Origin: Clostridia bacterium
GTDB taxonomy: Bacteria > Bacillota > Clostridia > Oscillospirales > CAG-272
Assembly (NCBI GenBank): GCA_900763885.1
Contig: CAAFLY010000156.1
Location: forward strand, 1-17,767
Reading direction: 5' to 3'
Length of the DNA stretch: 17,767 nucleotides
In this document: piece after piece, positions 6,469 through 14,023 of the stretch
Position numbering within the stretch: position 1 is the stretch's first letter
Layout of the letters: each line of letters begins with the position of its first letter
Translations under genes and position numbers: made by a program
The notes under the pieces: model-generated
Told to the model about the DNA's origin: nothing
What the model saw: only the letters and a program-made list of their open reading frames with translations
Databases searched by the model: none

Positions 6469-7392
6469 ATGAACAACGAAGACATTCGCCGGGGGCTTCT
6501 CGAAAAGATTGCCGATCTGCACGGTGTTCCCGAGGGCGCATACAATATCCGCGAGAACAGCCAGCTTGCGGGGCGGCAGAACACGGAATATATCACCATC
6601 GAATCGAAAACGGACAAATCCGGCATCGACATTTACGTGAAATCCGGCACGAAAAACAAGTCCGTCCACATCCCCGTGATCATCACGAAAACGGGCATCA
6701 CGGAGATGGTCTACAACGATTTCTACATTGGCGACGACTGCGATGTGCTGATCGTGGCGGGCTGCGGCATCCACAACGAGGGCGACGAAAAATCCGACCA
6801 CGACGGCGTGCATTCCTTCAAGATCGGCAAAAATTCCCACGTGCGCTACATTGAGAAGCACTACGGCGAGGGGATCGGCACCGGGGAGCGGATCATGAAC
6901 CCGACGACGATCGCGGAGCTGGACGAGGGCGCGTTTCTTGAGATGGAGACGGTACAGATCGGCGGGATCGATTCCACGCACCGCAAAACCGTCGTCACGG
7001 CGGGCAAGGACGCGCAGGTATCGATCCAGGAGCGGATCCTCTCGGACGGCAGGCAGGACGTAGTGAGCGACACGCAGGTGATCCTAGACGGCGCAGGCTC
7101 CCGGGCGCAGATCAACTCGCGTTCGGTCGCCAAGGGGGATTCGACGCAGCTGTTCTATCCGAAGCTGACGGGCAACACGGACTGCTTCGGGCATGTACAG
7201 TGCGACTCGATCATCATGGATCGGGCGAAGATACGCTCCATACCGGAAATCTGCGCCAATTCCGTAGACGCCAGACTCATTCACGAGGCAGCCATCGGCA
7301 AGATCGCGGGCGACCAGATCCTGAAGCTGATGACGCTCGGTCTCACGCACGAGGAAGCGGAAGAAAAGATTCTGTCCGGGCTTTTGAAATAA
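6469..7392 (+). CDS. Iron-sulfur cluster scaffold, SufB/SufD family (SmsB-like)
   Basis: A 307-residue protein, clearly shorter than SufB (about 470) or SufD (about 420) of the full SUF system. The central part (about 70-240) is a run of short beta strands as in the SufB/D beta-helix. The C-terminal segment GHVQCDSIIMD (241-251) contains Cys245 in the QCDS context of the essential SufB cysteine, followed by LIHEAAIGKI (270-279) matching the HEA motif and the helix DQILKLMTLGLTHEEAEEKIL. It probably forms the scaffold with the upstream SufC-like ATPase. GGAGG lies 7 nt before the ATG. A single B/D-type protein would have to form a homodimer in place of the SufB-SufD heterodimer, as proposed for SMS. 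The family is sure; the SMS subtype rests on length and gene order. Confidence 0.88.
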   Translation: MNNEDIRRGLLEKIADLHGVPEGAYNIRENSQLAGRQNTEYITIESKTDKSGIDIYVKSGTKNKSVHIPVIITKTGITEMVYNDFYIGDDCDVLIVAGCGIHNEGDEKSDHDGVHSFKIGKNSHVRYIEKHYGEGIGTGERIMNPTTIAELDEGAFLEMETVQIGGIDSTHRKTVVTAGKDAQVSIQERILSDGRQDVVSDTQVILDGAGSRAQINSRSVAKGDSTQLFYPKLTGNTDCFGHVQCDSIIMDRAKIRSIPEICANSVDARLIHEAAIGKIAGDQILKLMTLGLTHEEAEEKILSGLLK

Positions 7393-7431
7393 CGCGAACC
7401 ACACAAATAACATGGCAGGAGAATGCGATAT

Positions 7432-8724
7432 ATGAAAAAACTGTACACGGAACACACAGCAGAGGAATTGAACGAGATCCTTGCGGCGGAACACACCAAG
7501 CTGGACCGCTGGTCGGACATGAACCTGACGCTCGATCTGACGCGCGGCAAGCCGAGTCAGATGCAGCTCGATTTGTCGTCGGAGATGCTCGGCATCATCG
7601 GGGATCGCGGCGACTGCTTCTCGGAATCGGGTCTGGACTGCCGGAATTACGGGATCCTTGACGGGCTGCCGGAGACGAAGCGGCTGTTCAGCGAGCTGTA
7701 CGGGATCCCCGCGTCGCAGCTGCTCATCCTCGGCAACTCTTCCCTGACCGCGATGTACGACACAATCCTGCGCTGCATGCTGTTCGGTGTCGCGGGCGGA
7801 CATGAGCCGTGGTGCAGACAGGGGCGGATCAAGTTCATCTGCCCGTCTCCCGGATACGACCGCCATTTCACGATCTGCCGGACGCTGGGGATCGAGATGG
7901 TGCCGGTGAAGATGACGCCGACCGGCCCGGACATGGACGCGGTATACGATCTGGCGTGCTCCGACCCGTCTGTGAAGGGGATTTGGTGTGTGCCGAAGTT
8001 CTCGAACCCGGACGGCTACACGTACTCGGACGAGACGGTGGAGATGTTTGCGGCAATGAAGCCCGCGGCGCCGGATTTCCGGATCTTCTGGGACAACGCG
8101 TACGCGGTGCACGAGCTGTACGATGAGGATGTACATTTGGCGGACATTTTCTCTCGTGCGAAGGAATACGGCACGGAGGACAACATATTCTACTTTGCGT
8201 CCACGTCGAAGATCACATTCCCCGGCTCCGGCCTTGCGATCATGGCGGCGAGCGAGAAAAACCTCGAGCAGATCCGTCCGATTCTGGCGACGCAGACGAT
8301 CGGCTTTGACAAGATCAACCAGATGCGCCATGTGAAATTCTTCAAGGACGCGGACGGCATTCGTGCGCACATGAAAAAGCACGCGGCGATCATCCGTCCG
8401 AAATTCGAGATGGTGGAGCACATCTTCGACAAGGAGCTGGACGGTCTCGGCATCGCGAACTGGACCAAGCCGCGCGGCGGTTATTTCCTCACCCTCTACT
8501 GCATGGAGGGCTGTGCGCGCCGCGTCTACCAGATCTGCCGCTCCGTCGGTGTAACGCTGACCCCGGCAGGCTCCGTATATCCCTACAGCCGCGATCCCGC
8601 CGACAGCGCGCTCCGCATCGCCCCGACCTTCCCGGAAATCGATGAGCTCAAGCAGGCGGTCGAGATCCTGACCTGCGCCGTCAAGATCGCCGCCATCGAG
8701 AAAATGCTCAAAACGCGGGGATAA
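7432..8724 (+). CDS. PLP-dependent aminotransferase, aspartate aminotransferase type Ic-like
   Basis: A 430-residue fold-type I PLP enzyme, probably transferring the amino group of aspartate to 2-oxoglutarate. RGKPS (38-42) and YGILDGLPETK (73-83) are N-terminal substrate-site segments; SNPDGYTYS (191-199) contains the Asn that contacts PLP; WDNAYAVHEL (220-229) holds the Asp and Tyr that bind the pyridine ring; STSKITFPGSG (257-267) carries the Schiff-base Lys260; and SALRIAPTFP near the C-terminus holds the carboxylate-binding Arg. The RGKPS start and the length match the PF12897 group that includes Corynebacterium AspT. The start at 7432 is chosen because AGGAGA lies 9 nt upstream; the ATG at 7423 abuts that site. 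It is the last gene of the suf unit, 39 nt after the scaffold gene. Functional linkage to Fe-S assembly is not obvious; substrate is inferred from family. Confidence 0.87.
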   Translation: MKKLYTEHTAEELNEILAAEHTKLDRWSDMNLTLDLTRGKPSQMQLDLSSEMLGIIGDRGDCFSESGLDCRNYGILDGLPETKRLFSELYGIPASQLLILGNSSLTAMYDTILRCMLFGVAGGHEPWCRQGRIKFICPSPGYDRHFTICRTLGIEMVPVKMTPTGPDMDAVYDLACSDPSVKGIWCVPKFSNPDGYTYSDETVEMFAAMKPAAPDFRIFWDNAYAVHELYDEDVHLADIFSRAKEYGTEDNIFYFASTSKITFPGSGLAIMAASEKNLEQIRPILATQTIGFDKINQMRHVKFFKDADGIRAHMKKHAAIIRPKFEMVEHIFDKELDGLGIANWTKPRGGYFLTLYCMEGCARRVYQICRSVGVTLTPAGSVYPYSRDPADSALRIAPTFPEIDELKQAVEILTCAVKIAAIEKMLKTRG

Positions 8725-8745
8725 CGGGGAACGGGGGGAAACGGG
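8717..8745 (+). other. G-quadruplex-type sequence across the aminotransferase stop codon
   Basis: Four G-runs, GGGG (8717-8720), GGGG (8726-8729), GGGGGG (8733-8738) and GGG (8743-8745), are separated by loops of 5, 3 and 4 nt. This satisfies the G3+N1-7 rule on the coding strand. The stop codon TAA (8722-8724) lies in the first loop. Formation in the mRNA is inference. Confidence 0.5.
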
Positions 8746-8755
8746 ACGCTTTTGA

Positions 8756-8773
8756 GAACGAACCTGTTCGTTC
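8756..8773 (+). other. Perfect small hairpin GAACGAA-CCTG-TTCGTTC
   Basis: Seven-bp arms with a 4-nt loop, 32 nt after the aminotransferase stop and directly downstream of the G-runs. No T-run follows, so it is more likely an mRNA 3'-end protecting structure or a protein site than a terminator. Confidence 0.4.
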
Positions 8774-8952
8774 CAGCTTGCGCAAAACTTTTGTGAAAAA
8801 GGATTGAATATTCGTTTGTGCTATGCTGGGTGTGGCTTGTGCGGCGGCGCCTTCATCAAATGGCTCGTTTTTCTGTTTTCCCGCGCGTTCTACCGCGTTT
8901 TCTACCGCTTTGCATTTCTATCCTCTTTTTATTTCATGGTTTCCCGCATACA

Positions 8953-8989
8953 AAAAAGCTCCGTCCCATTTTCTGAGGCGGAGCTTTTT
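8953..8989. terminator. Bidirectional rho-independent terminator
   Basis: Arms AAAAAGCTCCG (8953-8963) and CGGAGCTTTTT (8979-8989) form a perfect 11-bp stem with a 15-nt loop. Both strands end in a T-run, as expected between the convergent aminotransferase and oxidoreductase genes. Confidence 0.88.
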
Positions 8990-9061
8990 GATAGATTCTG
9001 TTTGGACAAAGGCCGCGGTGAATCCACCTTACGGCAAGGTTTCCTCCAAACCGGCGCTGTC

Positions 9062-10147
9062 TTAGTGGATGATGGAGGGATCGCCGTGGAACGCGGGGAG
9101 AGCGTGCGGGCGAACGATTTCTCCGCCGGACTCATAGGAGTCGATGGCAGCGAAGATATATTCCATCGTGGCGAGAGCGTCTCTGCCGGATGCGCGGAGG
9201 TGTTCTCTCGGCACTTCGTTCACGAGGTCCTCATAGAACGCATGGATACGGAGCGGGAAGGTTGCGCAGAAATCGGTGATACCGGTGTTGAAGACCTCCG
9301 GTGCCTGTCCCTGTTTCCAATAGGTGAGCTTTTCAACGCAGTTCTCGATGCAGAACGTACCGTGCGTACCGGCAAGCTCGAAGCTCCACCAACCGCCGAG
9401 ACCGAAGTTGGCGTCGCCTCTCTGGGAAAGCATATAACCAACGCAGCCGTTCTCGAACTTCATATGTACAGAGGTGATGGACATCATCAGATCCTCGGAC
9501 TGACGGCGCGCACCGGGCTTTTCCATGAAGCACTGGATGTGGGAGATGTCGCCGCAGTAGTGACGCATCACGGAGAAGGGATGGGTCAGGAATGCCTTGG
9601 CATGTGCGTAGGGCATATTCATGCGATCGAATTTATCCGCTCTGGCTACATTCACAGCAGAACCGTCGAAGCCGACCTTGGTCAGCGCATAAACCTGTTC
9701 GCCGATGCTGTCGTTTGCCATCAGCTCATCGGCACGGAAAGCAGGACCGCTGAAGTAGTGGTTCAGGTTGCAGCCGAGGTACAGATTCTTGCGGGCGGCA
9801 AAATCAACGAGCTGACGGGCTTCCTCGATGTTGTTGGAGATCGGCTTTTCCACAAGCACGTGCTTGCCGGCGTCGAGGGCTTCCATAGCGGGAATAAAGT
9901 GCCACGAACCGTTTTCAAAGCCGGAGGTCGTCACATGAACGACTTCGATCTCCGGATGCGCGAGAAGCATTTCCTTGAGGGAGTAGAACGCCGGGACCTT
10001 GAATTTTTCCGCGGCGTCGTCCGCTTTCTGCTTATTGAGATCGCAGACCGCGACAAGCTCTGCCAGAGGGTCGTGCTGGATGCAGGCTGCGTGCTGATGA
10101 CCAATACCGCCCATACCGACGACGGCACTCTTGAAAATTTTTTCCAT
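9062..10147 (-). CDS. Gfo/Idh/MocA family oxidoreductase (1)
   Basis: A 361-residue NAD(P)-dependent dehydrogenase, probably oxidising or reducing a hydroxyl of a sugar, cyclitol or glycoside. The N-terminal Rossmann motif is VVGMGGIGHQHA (9-20), acidic Asp36 (VCDLNK) ends strand 2, and EKPIS (100-104) contains catalytic-type Lys101. At the usual DxGxH catalytic site it has HAKAFLTH (182-189): the final His is kept while the Asp position is Ala. The other oxidoreductase in the locus shares this change. There is no signal peptide, so it is cytoplasmic. The start at 10147 follows AAAGGA 7 nt upstream; an upstream in-frame start at 10249 has no site. It is the last gene of the minus-strand locus, ending at the bidirectional terminator. 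A gap of 223 nt separates it from the AraC gene. Substrate unknown. Confidence 0.9.
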   Translation of the reverse strand: MEKIFKSAVVGMGGIGHQHAACIQHDPLAELVAVCDLNKQKADDAAEKFKVPAFYSLKEMLLAHPEIEVVHVTTSGFENGSWHFIPAMEALDAGKHVLVEKPISNNIEEARQLVDFAARKNLYLGCNLNHYFSGPAFRADELMANDSIGEQVYALTKVGFDGSAVNVARADKFDRMNMPYAHAKAFLTHPFSVMRHYCGDISHIQCFMEKPGARRQSEDLMMSITSVHMKFENGCVGYMLSQRGDANFGLGGWWSFELAGTHGTFCIENCVEKLTYWKQGQAPEVFNTGITDFCATFPLRIHAFYEDLVNEVPREHLRASGRDALATMEYIFAAIDSYESGGEIVRPHALPAFHGDPSIIH

Positions 10148-10289
10148 TGATATATCCTTTCCGGGAATCATCCCATTGAGAAGTACGAAATATGTTTGAT
10201 GCTGCGGGAAAGCCCGCATTGAAAAGGTATTCCCGCATCCTTTTCCCATCGTTTGGGGAAAGGAAAAACAGGAATGCGCGGGGAAATGT

Positions 10290-10340
10290 TGCTTTCAGGG
10301 TATTTTTGCGCCTGCCGCGGTATTTCTAAACGCTGGGAAG
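10290..10340 (+). repeat. Partial palindromic repeat, candidate copy G
   Basis: GCTTTCAGGGTATTTTTGCG resembles the left half of copy B read on the minus strand (GATTTCAGGTTG followed by TTTTTGCG). No matching CGCAAAAA arm follows. It lies between the AraC gene and oxidoreductase 1. It may be a decayed half-element or a chance match. Confidence 0.25.
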
Positions 10341-10370
10341 TCAATCCCGTCATCTGGCGTTCCCTGTCCT

Positions 10371-11279
10371 CTATATATCCTCGCGGAGATTCTTGCGATA
10401 CGAAGCAGGGGGCAGACCGACGGCGGTTTTGAAAACGCGGGAGAAGAGACTGACATCAGAGAAGCCGGTCTGTGCGGCGATCTCGGCGATGGAGAGGGAC
10501 GTGTTGCAGAGAAATTCCATGGCTTTGGCGATCCGGAATTTGCGCACATACTCGGAGGGGGACATATACATCACCGCTTTGAACCGGCGTGCCATGTAAT
10601 CCGGTGAAAGCCCCGTGACCGCGGACAGCTCCGTCATGGTCACGTCCTCGCAGTAGTGTTCGTTGACGTATTCGAGAACCTTGTAGATATAGCCGTAATA
10701 ATCGTCGCTGCCTTCCCGCCGTTTTTCACGCTGTGCCGCAAAGAGCCGGGAGTAGCGCACGAGAAACAGCACCAACCGCGCCTTGACGGAGCTTTCCCAC
10801 CCGGTATCCCGCACGTCGTATTCGCGCATGATCCCCTCAAGCATCGTCTCCACGTTCCGGCGTTCGCCCACATCGATCCGCAAAATACGGTTCTGCATTG
10901 TGCCTTCGCTGTGTCCTGCGCCGCTCCTGTCCGACGATTTTGTATCCTCGCCGATGAACAATTCCCGCAGTCCGGGCAGCTTCGCCAACTCCGTCAGTTG
11001 ATCGCCCAGTGCTTCGCCGTAGAATATGCAGTTGTACAGCTTGACCTGCTGCGCGTTGATGTAGGCGTGCTCCTCGCCCGGACGGATGAAGAACAGGTTG
11101 CCCGCCGACAGCATCTCGATCTCGCCCTCGCACGAATGCAGCGTGAAGCCGGTACGCACATACACCATTTCGTAAAACAGATGGGAATGCGTGTCGCCGT
11201 GCGCATGATTGTGCAGTGCGTCGATGATACGAATCTTACAGCTGTCGCTGAAAAACTCATCGCCTATGACAGTCGCCAT
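10371..11279 (-). CDS. AraC-family transcriptional regulator with N-terminal cupin domain
   Basis: A 302-residue regulator. Residues about 15-100 form a cupin sensor, with HNHAHGDTHSH (23-33) and the typical LFFIRPGEEHAY (62-73). Residues about 205-300 are the AraC DNA-binding domain with two helix-turn-helix units: MTELSAVTGLSPDYMARRFK (215-234) and IAEIAAQTGFSDVSLFSRVFK (264-284), ending GLPPASYRK. Such regulators sense a sugar-like ligand and usually activate neighbouring catabolic genes. The start at 11279 has AGGAGG 5 nt upstream. It lies between the two oxidoreductase genes on the same strand, so it most likely controls this locus. The His-rich cupin motif may bind a metal or simply the ligand; that cannot be decided here. 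Confidence 0.92.
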   Translation of the reverse strand: MATVIGDEFFSDSCKIRIIDALHNHAHGDTHSHLFYEMVYVRTGFTLHSCEGEIEMLSAGNLFFIRPGEEHAYINAQQVKLYNCIFYGEALGDQLTELAKLPGLRELFIGEDTKSSDRSGAGHSEGTMQNRILRIDVGERRNVETMLEGIMREYDVRDTGWESSVKARLVLFLVRYSRLFAAQREKRREGSDDYYGYIYKVLEYVNEHYCEDVTMTELSAVTGLSPDYMARRFKAVMYMSPSEYVRKFRIAKAMEFLCNTSLSIAEIAAQTGFSDVSLFSRVFKTAVGLPPASYRKNLREDI

Positions 11280-11343
11280 ATCTACCTCCTTGGAGATGCG
11301 GGGAACGGTTGCTTTCTGAAAGACGCTCCGCAGGAACGTTTGC

Positions 11344-12354
11344 TTATTCGGTGATATCCTTGACCTGGACGACCGCGCCGCCTTCTTCCACGGAGCGGAT
11401 CATGGCGTGGATGACGCGGGAGGCCTCCAGACCTTCCTTACCGCTGCCGTCGATCTCCTCGGGCTTACAGCCGGCATCAACCTGACGCACGAAAGCGTGG
11501 ATGCGGTCGCGGAAGGTATCGTAGAAGCTCTCGAAGCCGTCGAAGATCGGGTTGGTATAGACCTCCTTGACGTAGGTTTCGGCGGGATACAGGGTCGCTT
11601 CACGCCACATATCCTCGAACACGAAACGTCCGTCTGTCCCCGCGACCTCACAGCGTTCCATGGGATGACCGCGCTTGATGTCGTAGGACGAGGTGAGGTG
11701 TCCGACCGCACCGTTTTCAAACCGCATTGCCGTGGATTGCGTGGAGTAAATGTCTCTGCCGGGTGCCTTCATCGCGAAGGTGGAGACCTCCTTGATGGGG
11801 CCGCAGAAATACTGCATGATGTTCACGGAATGGGGATTGAGTGCCTTGAGATGGTAGTAAACGGAGTCGAGGGGCATGAATTTGCCGATCCACAGTGCCA
11901 TATTGCAGAATAAGAGGCTGCCGATTCTGCCGTCGTCCTGCCATTTTTTTGCCTGACGTGCGGCGGGGGTAAAGCGGTGGTTCATGTCGATGCCGTAGCA
12001 CAGACCGAGCCTTGCCGCGGTTTCGACCATCTCTGTGGCGTGACGGAGGTCATTCGAGATCGGCTTTTCGCCAAGGACGTTGCAGCCTGCCTCGAATGCC
12101 TGCATGGTCGGCTCATAGTGGTCGCTGGAGTATTCGTATCCGCCGGTCGTGATGCTGACGATGTCCGGCTGCATGGCGGCGTAGCATTCCTTTGCCGAAG
12201 TGAAGTACGGCACACCGAATTTCTCACCGGCAGCGCGCGCAAGCTCTTCCACGCGATCGCAAACGGCAACGAGTTGCGCCTGTTCGCATTCCGTATACGC
12301 TCTGGCATGGCGGTGTCCAATATGCCCCATGCCTACAACAACAGTTCTTTGCAT
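11344..12354 (-). CDS. Gfo/Idh/MocA family oxidoreductase (2)
   Basis: A 336-residue paralogue of the oxidoreductase at 9062-10147. The Rossmann motif is VVVGMGHIGHRHA (5-17), acidic Asp33 (VCDRVE) follows, and EKPIS (96-100) contains Lys97. At the catalytic site it has HLKALNPH (168-175), matching HAKAFLTH of the other copy position for position; the segments after it (M..(Y/F)CG and RFENGAVGH versus KFENGCVGY) also correspond. The standard Asp four residues before the His is again Ala. The start at 12354 follows AAAGGA 7 nt upstream; an in-frame ATG at 12402 has no ribosome binding site. It sits between the sulfatase-fold gene and the AraC gene, 64 nt before the latter. Two non-identical copies suggest two different steps (for example oxidation and re-reduction) or a hetero-oligomer. 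Confidence 0.9.
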   Translation of the reverse strand: MQRTVVVGMGHIGHRHARAYTECEQAQLVAVCDRVEELARAAGEKFGVPYFTSAKECYAAMQPDIVSITTGGYEYSSDHYEPTMQAFEAGCNVLGEKPISNDLRHATEMVETAARLGLCYGIDMNHRFTPAARQAKKWQDDGRIGSLLFCNMALWIGKFMPLDSVYYHLKALNPHSVNIMQYFCGPIKEVSTFAMKAPGRDIYSTQSTAMRFENGAVGHLTSSYDIKRGHPMERCEVAGTDGRFVFEDMWREATLYPAETYVKEVYTNPIFDGFESFYDTFRDRIHAFVRQVDAGCKPEEIDGSGKEGLEASRVIHAMIRSVEEGGAVVQVKDITE

Positions 12355-12380
12355 GATACTATCCTTTTTGTATTGGTTTT

Positions 12381-12420
12381 TTTGCGTGGGAATCCATCGC
12401 AAATCAGCGTTTCCTCAGGG
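12381..12420 (-). repeat. Partial palindromic repeat, candidate copy E
   Basis: Read on the minus strand it contains CGCTGATTTGCG, sharing the CGCTGATTTG flank of copies A and D, and ends CACGCAAAAAAACC. It appears to be a shortened element lying directly beside copy B, in the leader of oxidoreductase 2. Assignment is by eye and uncertain. Confidence 0.3.
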
Positions 12421-12432
12421 ATGCTCTGAATC

Positions 12433-12498
12433 AATCGGATTTTTGCGATAAAAGGCTGAAATATAAGGGCTTTTATCGCAAAAACAACCTGAAATCAA
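12433..12498 (-). repeat. Palindromic intergenic repeat, copy B (perfect 15-bp stem)
   Basis: Arms TTTTTGCGATAAAAG (12440-12454) and CTTTTATCGCAAAAA (12470-12484) are perfectly complementary around a 15-nt loop. Read on the minus strand, the element begins TTGATTTCAGGTTG and ends AAAAATCCGATT, matching copy A along 66 nt with a few substitutions and two compensating indels. It fills the gap between the sulfatase-fold gene and oxidoreductase 2. It lacks a T-tail after the stem, so it is not a standard terminator, but in mRNA it would form a stable hairpin. Confidence 0.75.
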
Positions 12499-12505
12499 AG
12501 GATCC

Positions 12506-13900
12506 TTAGTCCTGCTTCTTGATTTCCTGGAGCCGTTTCGCGTCCTCGGGATTGCCGATGTGCATGGTGCGATAGGCTTCCTCGGAGGAGGTAAACGGTC
12601 TGCCGAAGCCATTCCAGTTGAGGTTTGTGTAGATCGGAGCGGTTCTGCCGGTTTCCTTTTCGCGCTTTGCGACATGGTCAAGCATCCGCTTCTTCAGAAG
12701 CTCCACGACCTCCGGATATTTGTCGGCGACGTTGTGGTTTTCCTTCGGGTCCTCGATGAGGTTATACAGCTCGATCTCGGGCTTGAAGTGGAAGTCGGGT
12801 TCGAGAGCGACCATGAGCTTCCATTCCGGGGTACGCCAACCGTGCTTGCGCATCCAGGTAGCCTCGGTGATGTAGCATTCCGGCTCCTCCGGCACCTTGC
12901 CGTCCATGACGTCGAAGAGGTTTCTGCCGTCGAAGCGGATATCGGTCTCGATGCCGAGCATGCTGAGGATGGTGGGCATGATGTCCTTTTCGTACGCGTA
13001 GGTCTTTACGTGCTTGCAGCCGCGGAAGTACTTTTTGCAGCCCTTGCCGAATTTGATGGCGAGCGGCACGATCAGGCAGTTGTCGTACATGGAGTGATGG
13101 TCGAAGTAGCAGTCGTGATCGTACAGGGTTTCGCCGTGGTCGGAGGTGAATACGACGATGGTATCGTCCGCGATGCCCAGGTATTCGAGCTTATCGAGGA
13201 TGATGCGGATGGACGCGTCCATGTATGCGATCGCGCCGTCATACTGTGCGCAGATGTATTCGGCGTCGGTGCATTTCGGCGGGAACCACGAGCAGAAATA
13301 GTCGCGGAACGGCAGGAAATCGTATACGGGATCGAGGGAGTGGTTGTTGGGATCGTTTTCGTTGCCGGCGTAGAACATTCTTTCAAACGGTTCCGGCGGG
13401 AGATACGGGGAGTGCGGGTCCATATGGCGCAGGAAGAGCATGAAGGGCTTATCTTCCGCGGCCAGTCTCTCCAGCTCCGGAACGGCGACGCTGTTTAAGC
13501 TCTCCGCCTTTGCGCTTCTGCCCTCGCCGAAGGAACCCCACGTGATCGGGTAATTGAGGTAATTGCCGAAGCCCGGGAAGCCGCCGTAGTTCACACAGGT
13601 GGTGTTGTAGCCGTTCTCCTCGAGCACCTGCGGCAGGGTCTTCATATCGGGCAGGTAGCCGCCTTCATGACGGAGCGCGACAACATTGGTGCCGAAGCAG
13701 TCCTTACCGGAGAGCATGGACGCGTAGCCGGGCGTGGTCGGGATAGAAGGGCTGAACATATTGTCGAACACGATGGAATCCTCGGAGAGGAACGCGTCGA
13801 TGTGCGGCGTGGTCAGCTTCGGGTAGCCATACAGGGACATACGGTCCCGGCGCAGGCTGTCGATCCCAAAGAATAAAATGTTCGGGAATTTCTTGGACAT
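12506..13900 (-). CDS. Sulfatase-fold (alkaline phosphatase superfamily) hydrolase with Thr nucleophile position
   Basis: A 464-residue protein of the sulfatase family (PF00884 type). Metal-site motifs are FFGIDSLRRDR (10-20, Asp14) near the N-terminus and FTSDHGETLYDH (251-262, Asp254 and His255). The usual formylglycine motif C/S-x-P-x-R is TTPGY (residues 55-59, within PTTPGYASMLSGK), so Thr55 stands at the nucleophile position and Arg is replaced by Tyr59. Members with Thr, such as LtaS and EptA, act on phosphodiesters, so this may be a phosphoesterase or phosphotransferase instead of a sulfatase. There is no signal peptide, so it acts in the cytoplasm on an imported or internal substrate. 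The start at 13900 has AAGGAG 9 nt upstream. It lies after the solute-binding protein gene, in a locus of sugar redox enzymes; removal of a charged group from the imported compound is inferred. Confidence 0.87.
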   Translation of the reverse strand: MSKKFPNILFFGIDSLRRDRMSLYGYPKLTTPHIDAFLSEDSIVFDNMFSPSIPTTPGYASMLSGKDCFGTNVVALRHEGGYLPDMKTLPQVLEENGYNTTCVNYGGFPGFGNYLNYPITWGSFGEGRSAKAESLNSVAVPELERLAAEDKPFMLFLRHMDPHSPYLPPEPFERMFYAGNENDPNNHSLDPVYDFLPFRDYFCSWFPPKCTDAEYICAQYDGAIAYMDASIRIILDKLEYLGIADDTIVVFTSDHGETLYDHDCYFDHHSMYDNCLIVPLAIKFGKGCKKYFRGCKHVKTYAYEKDIMPTILSMLGIETDIRFDGRNLFDVMDGKVPEEPECYITEATWMRKHGWRTPEWKLMVALEPDFHFKPEIELYNLIEDPKENHNVADKYPEVVELLKKRMLDHVAKREKETGRTAPIYTNLNWNGFGRPFTSSEEAYRTMHIGNPEDAKRLQEIKKQD

Positions 13901-14023
13901 GGTTTTGTACTCCTTCAAAAAAGTTTCGTTTGGAAAACCTATTGATTTTTTTACATATGTGCGGACGAAGCCCAGAGCATCGCTTTCCGCCGCGTGATTC
14001 GCGTTTCGGCGCCGGGCGGGCGT

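Larger units (their letters stand above)
8725..9061. other. Convergent intergenic region, 337 nt
   Basis: Between the ends of the suf unit and the right-hand locus. It contains most of the G-run element, a perfect hairpin (8756-8773), a motif shared with the 16.6 kb gap (8781-8802) and the bidirectional terminator (8953-8989). I see no gene. Confidence 0.55.

Noticed and set aside
5644..8421. Two 445-codon minus-strand frames (5644-6981 and 7084-8421)
   Set aside because: They are antisense shadows of the sufC, scaffold and aminotransferase genes, with Arg/His/Val-rich composition typical of a reversed frame.
8804..10150. A 448-codon open frame on the plus strand
   Set aside because: It lies almost wholly antisense to the well-supported oxidoreductase at 9062-10147, crosses the bidirectional terminator and shows no family motif; long antisense frames are common in GC-rich genes.
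10239..10263. Terminator for the AraC gene at the CCTTTTCCC/GGGGAAAGG hairpin
   Set aside because: The stem contains a wobble and no T-run follows on the minus strand, so it lacks the features of a rho-independent terminator.
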